A stretch of 64,000 bases of DNA, taken from the NCBI RefSeq assembly GCF_002933855.1, contig NZ_BFAQ01000017.1:62001-126000 (forward strand), given 5' to 3'. The notes under the pieces are model-generated. The model was not told the origin of the DNA. It was given only the letters and a program-made list of their open reading frames with translations, and did no database searches. This stretch comes from Vibrio penaeicida (GTDB lineage Bacteria; Pseudomonadota; Gammaproteobacteria; Enterobacterales; Vibrionaceae). Position 1 is the stretch's first letter; the number at the start of each line of letters is the position of its first letter. This document shows, piece after piece, positions 63,412-64,000 of the stretch. The position numbers and the translations under genes are program-made.

Positions 63412-64000
63412 GATCTGTACTAAATCCTTTTAGTAGACGAATAATGGTATCGAGTTGATGCACTTCCAAGGTGGGCTGACTTGGCAAACGTATTAGATGC
63501 TGAGACGCATACTGCGCATTGGGGCAGTCTGCTTTGAATTCACTAAACTGAGCCAGCGCCGAACAATCGAAAAATTCTTGTGGGTTGTTATCCACATTGT
63601 GAGCCAATAAATATTCGGAGAGCTGCTGCTTACTTTCACAATACACCCCAAAATAAGAGCCATTTGAGTGACCGTGCTTGTCTTCATTGAGCAACTGAAT
63701 TTCAGGGTGATGAACCAATTCGGATTTCATCTTCGACACGTTTCTTCGACGCTGACTGACGTTTTCTTCAATTCTCGACAATTGACGGCTGAGCATACTC
63801 ACCATGAAAGGTTTAAATTCGGCGCGTTTATCTGGCTCGAAAAACCACGCTCCGTCATTTTTAGAAGGCGCAATAAGATTTCGAAGCCAATGTTTACCCC
63901 GTCGACTGAGAGCATTACCCCACTTCACCAATGGCAACATGGTCATTTTGTAAATTTTGGGGTGATAGATAGTGGTGAGCAGGACACGAGCAAAGGTATC
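63398..64000 (-). CDS. DegT/DnrJ/EryC1-type aminotransferase, 5' end outside window
   Basis: C-terminal part only; the frame is open to base 64000 (DTFARVLLTTIYHPKIYKM...), so the true start is outside. The end resembles the C-terminal domain of PLP sugar aminotransferases: CPNAQYASQHLIRLPSQPTL followed by LDTIIRLL. The active-site Lys region is outside the window. Its stop overlaps the HMG-CoA reductase fusion start by 14 bp, so it belongs to the same operon. It differs from the aminotransferase at the left end of the window. Confidence 0.7.
   Translation of the reverse strand, partial: DTFARVLLTTIYHPKIYKMTMLPLVKWGNALSRRGKHWLRNLIAPSKNDGAWFFEPDKRAEFKPFMVSMLSRQLSRIEENVSQRRRNVSKMKSELVHHPEIQLLNEDKHGHSNGSYFGVYCESKQQLSEYLLAHNVDNNPQEFFDCSALAQFSEFKADCPNAQYASQHLIRLPSQPTLEVHQLDTIIRLLKGFSTDHARK

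Noticed and set aside
1..64000. CRISPR arrays, tRNA and rRNA genes
   Set aside because: No regularly spaced repeats and no tRNA- or rRNA-like sequence were recognised on reading through; a covariance-model scan would settle it.

Overview
The window looks like chromosomal DNA of a Vibrio species or close relative. The evidence is the run of gammaproteobacterial housekeeping genes in Vibrio-like order (yhiN, uspB, ftnA / uspA, rsmJ, asnC, prlC, rlmJ, gor), their protein sequences, and a complete single-operon tad locus. No rRNA, tRNA or CRISPR was recognised.

Layout. (1) 1-3642, minus: a cut-off DegT aminotransferase, an FAD oxidoreductase and an MFS transporter, resembling a small ketosugar/cyclitol amination and export unit; behind it lies a decayed LacI-type regulator (4101-4345). 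(2) 4391-15301, minus: thirteen tightly packed genes for a Flp/Tad pilus (flp, prepilin peptidase, rcpC, rcpA, lipoprotein, tadZ, tadA, tadB, tadC, tadD, tadE, tadF, tadG). Divergent from it are a 1196-residue lipoprotein and a secreted protein, both with DUF1566-like C-termini. (3) 19927-32739: core genes for stress, ferritin, rRNA methylation, c-di-GMP signalling, Lrp/AsnC regulation, oligopeptidase A and glutathione reductase.

(4) 33168-53110 is an accessory island just downstream of gor and is the most unusual part. It begins with four overlapping or closely spaced genes for TIR-like/nucleotide-processing proteins (a deoxyribosyltransferase-like + TPR protein, two ThsB-type TIR proteins, and a TIR-like/TPR/coiled-coil protein with two membrane helices), resembling a Thoeris-type defence module without a recognisable ThsA. 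Next come an FHA protein with a C-terminal winged-helix-like region, a 1338-residue Ser/Thr kinase + degenerate cyclase + AAA ATPase + TPR protein of the architecture named 'TOMM system kinase/cyclase fusion', an unknown 243-residue protein, a YcaO enzyme and a TfuA partner. YcaO-TfuA pairs make peptide thioamides, so this is a candidate kinase-controlled RiPP or protein-modification system. Downstream are four transcription units that share one short upstream motif, GTGTAA-N4-GYGTAA, at a fixed distance from a -10-like box in three of four cases: a small protein plus an Ntn amide hydrolase, a nucleoside hydrolase/DJ-1/VOC triple fusion, a cystatin-like plus a chagasin-like cysteine-peptidase inhibitor, and a second Ntn amide hydrolase. 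I infer that these form one regulon, perhaps driven by the FHA/winged-helix protein under kinase control.

(5) 53647-56709: a GT2 glycosyltransferase, a hexapeptide-repeat acyltransferase and a MATE exporter in one operon. (6) 56895-58680: an RclR-like AraC regulator divergent from a glutaredoxin and an RclC-like membrane protein. (7) 58983-64000, minus: an M42 peptidase, then a CarS-like cytidylyltransferase, an HMG-CoA reductase fused to an APH-type kinase, and the end of another DegT aminotransferase, the last three overlapping as one operon of unknown product.
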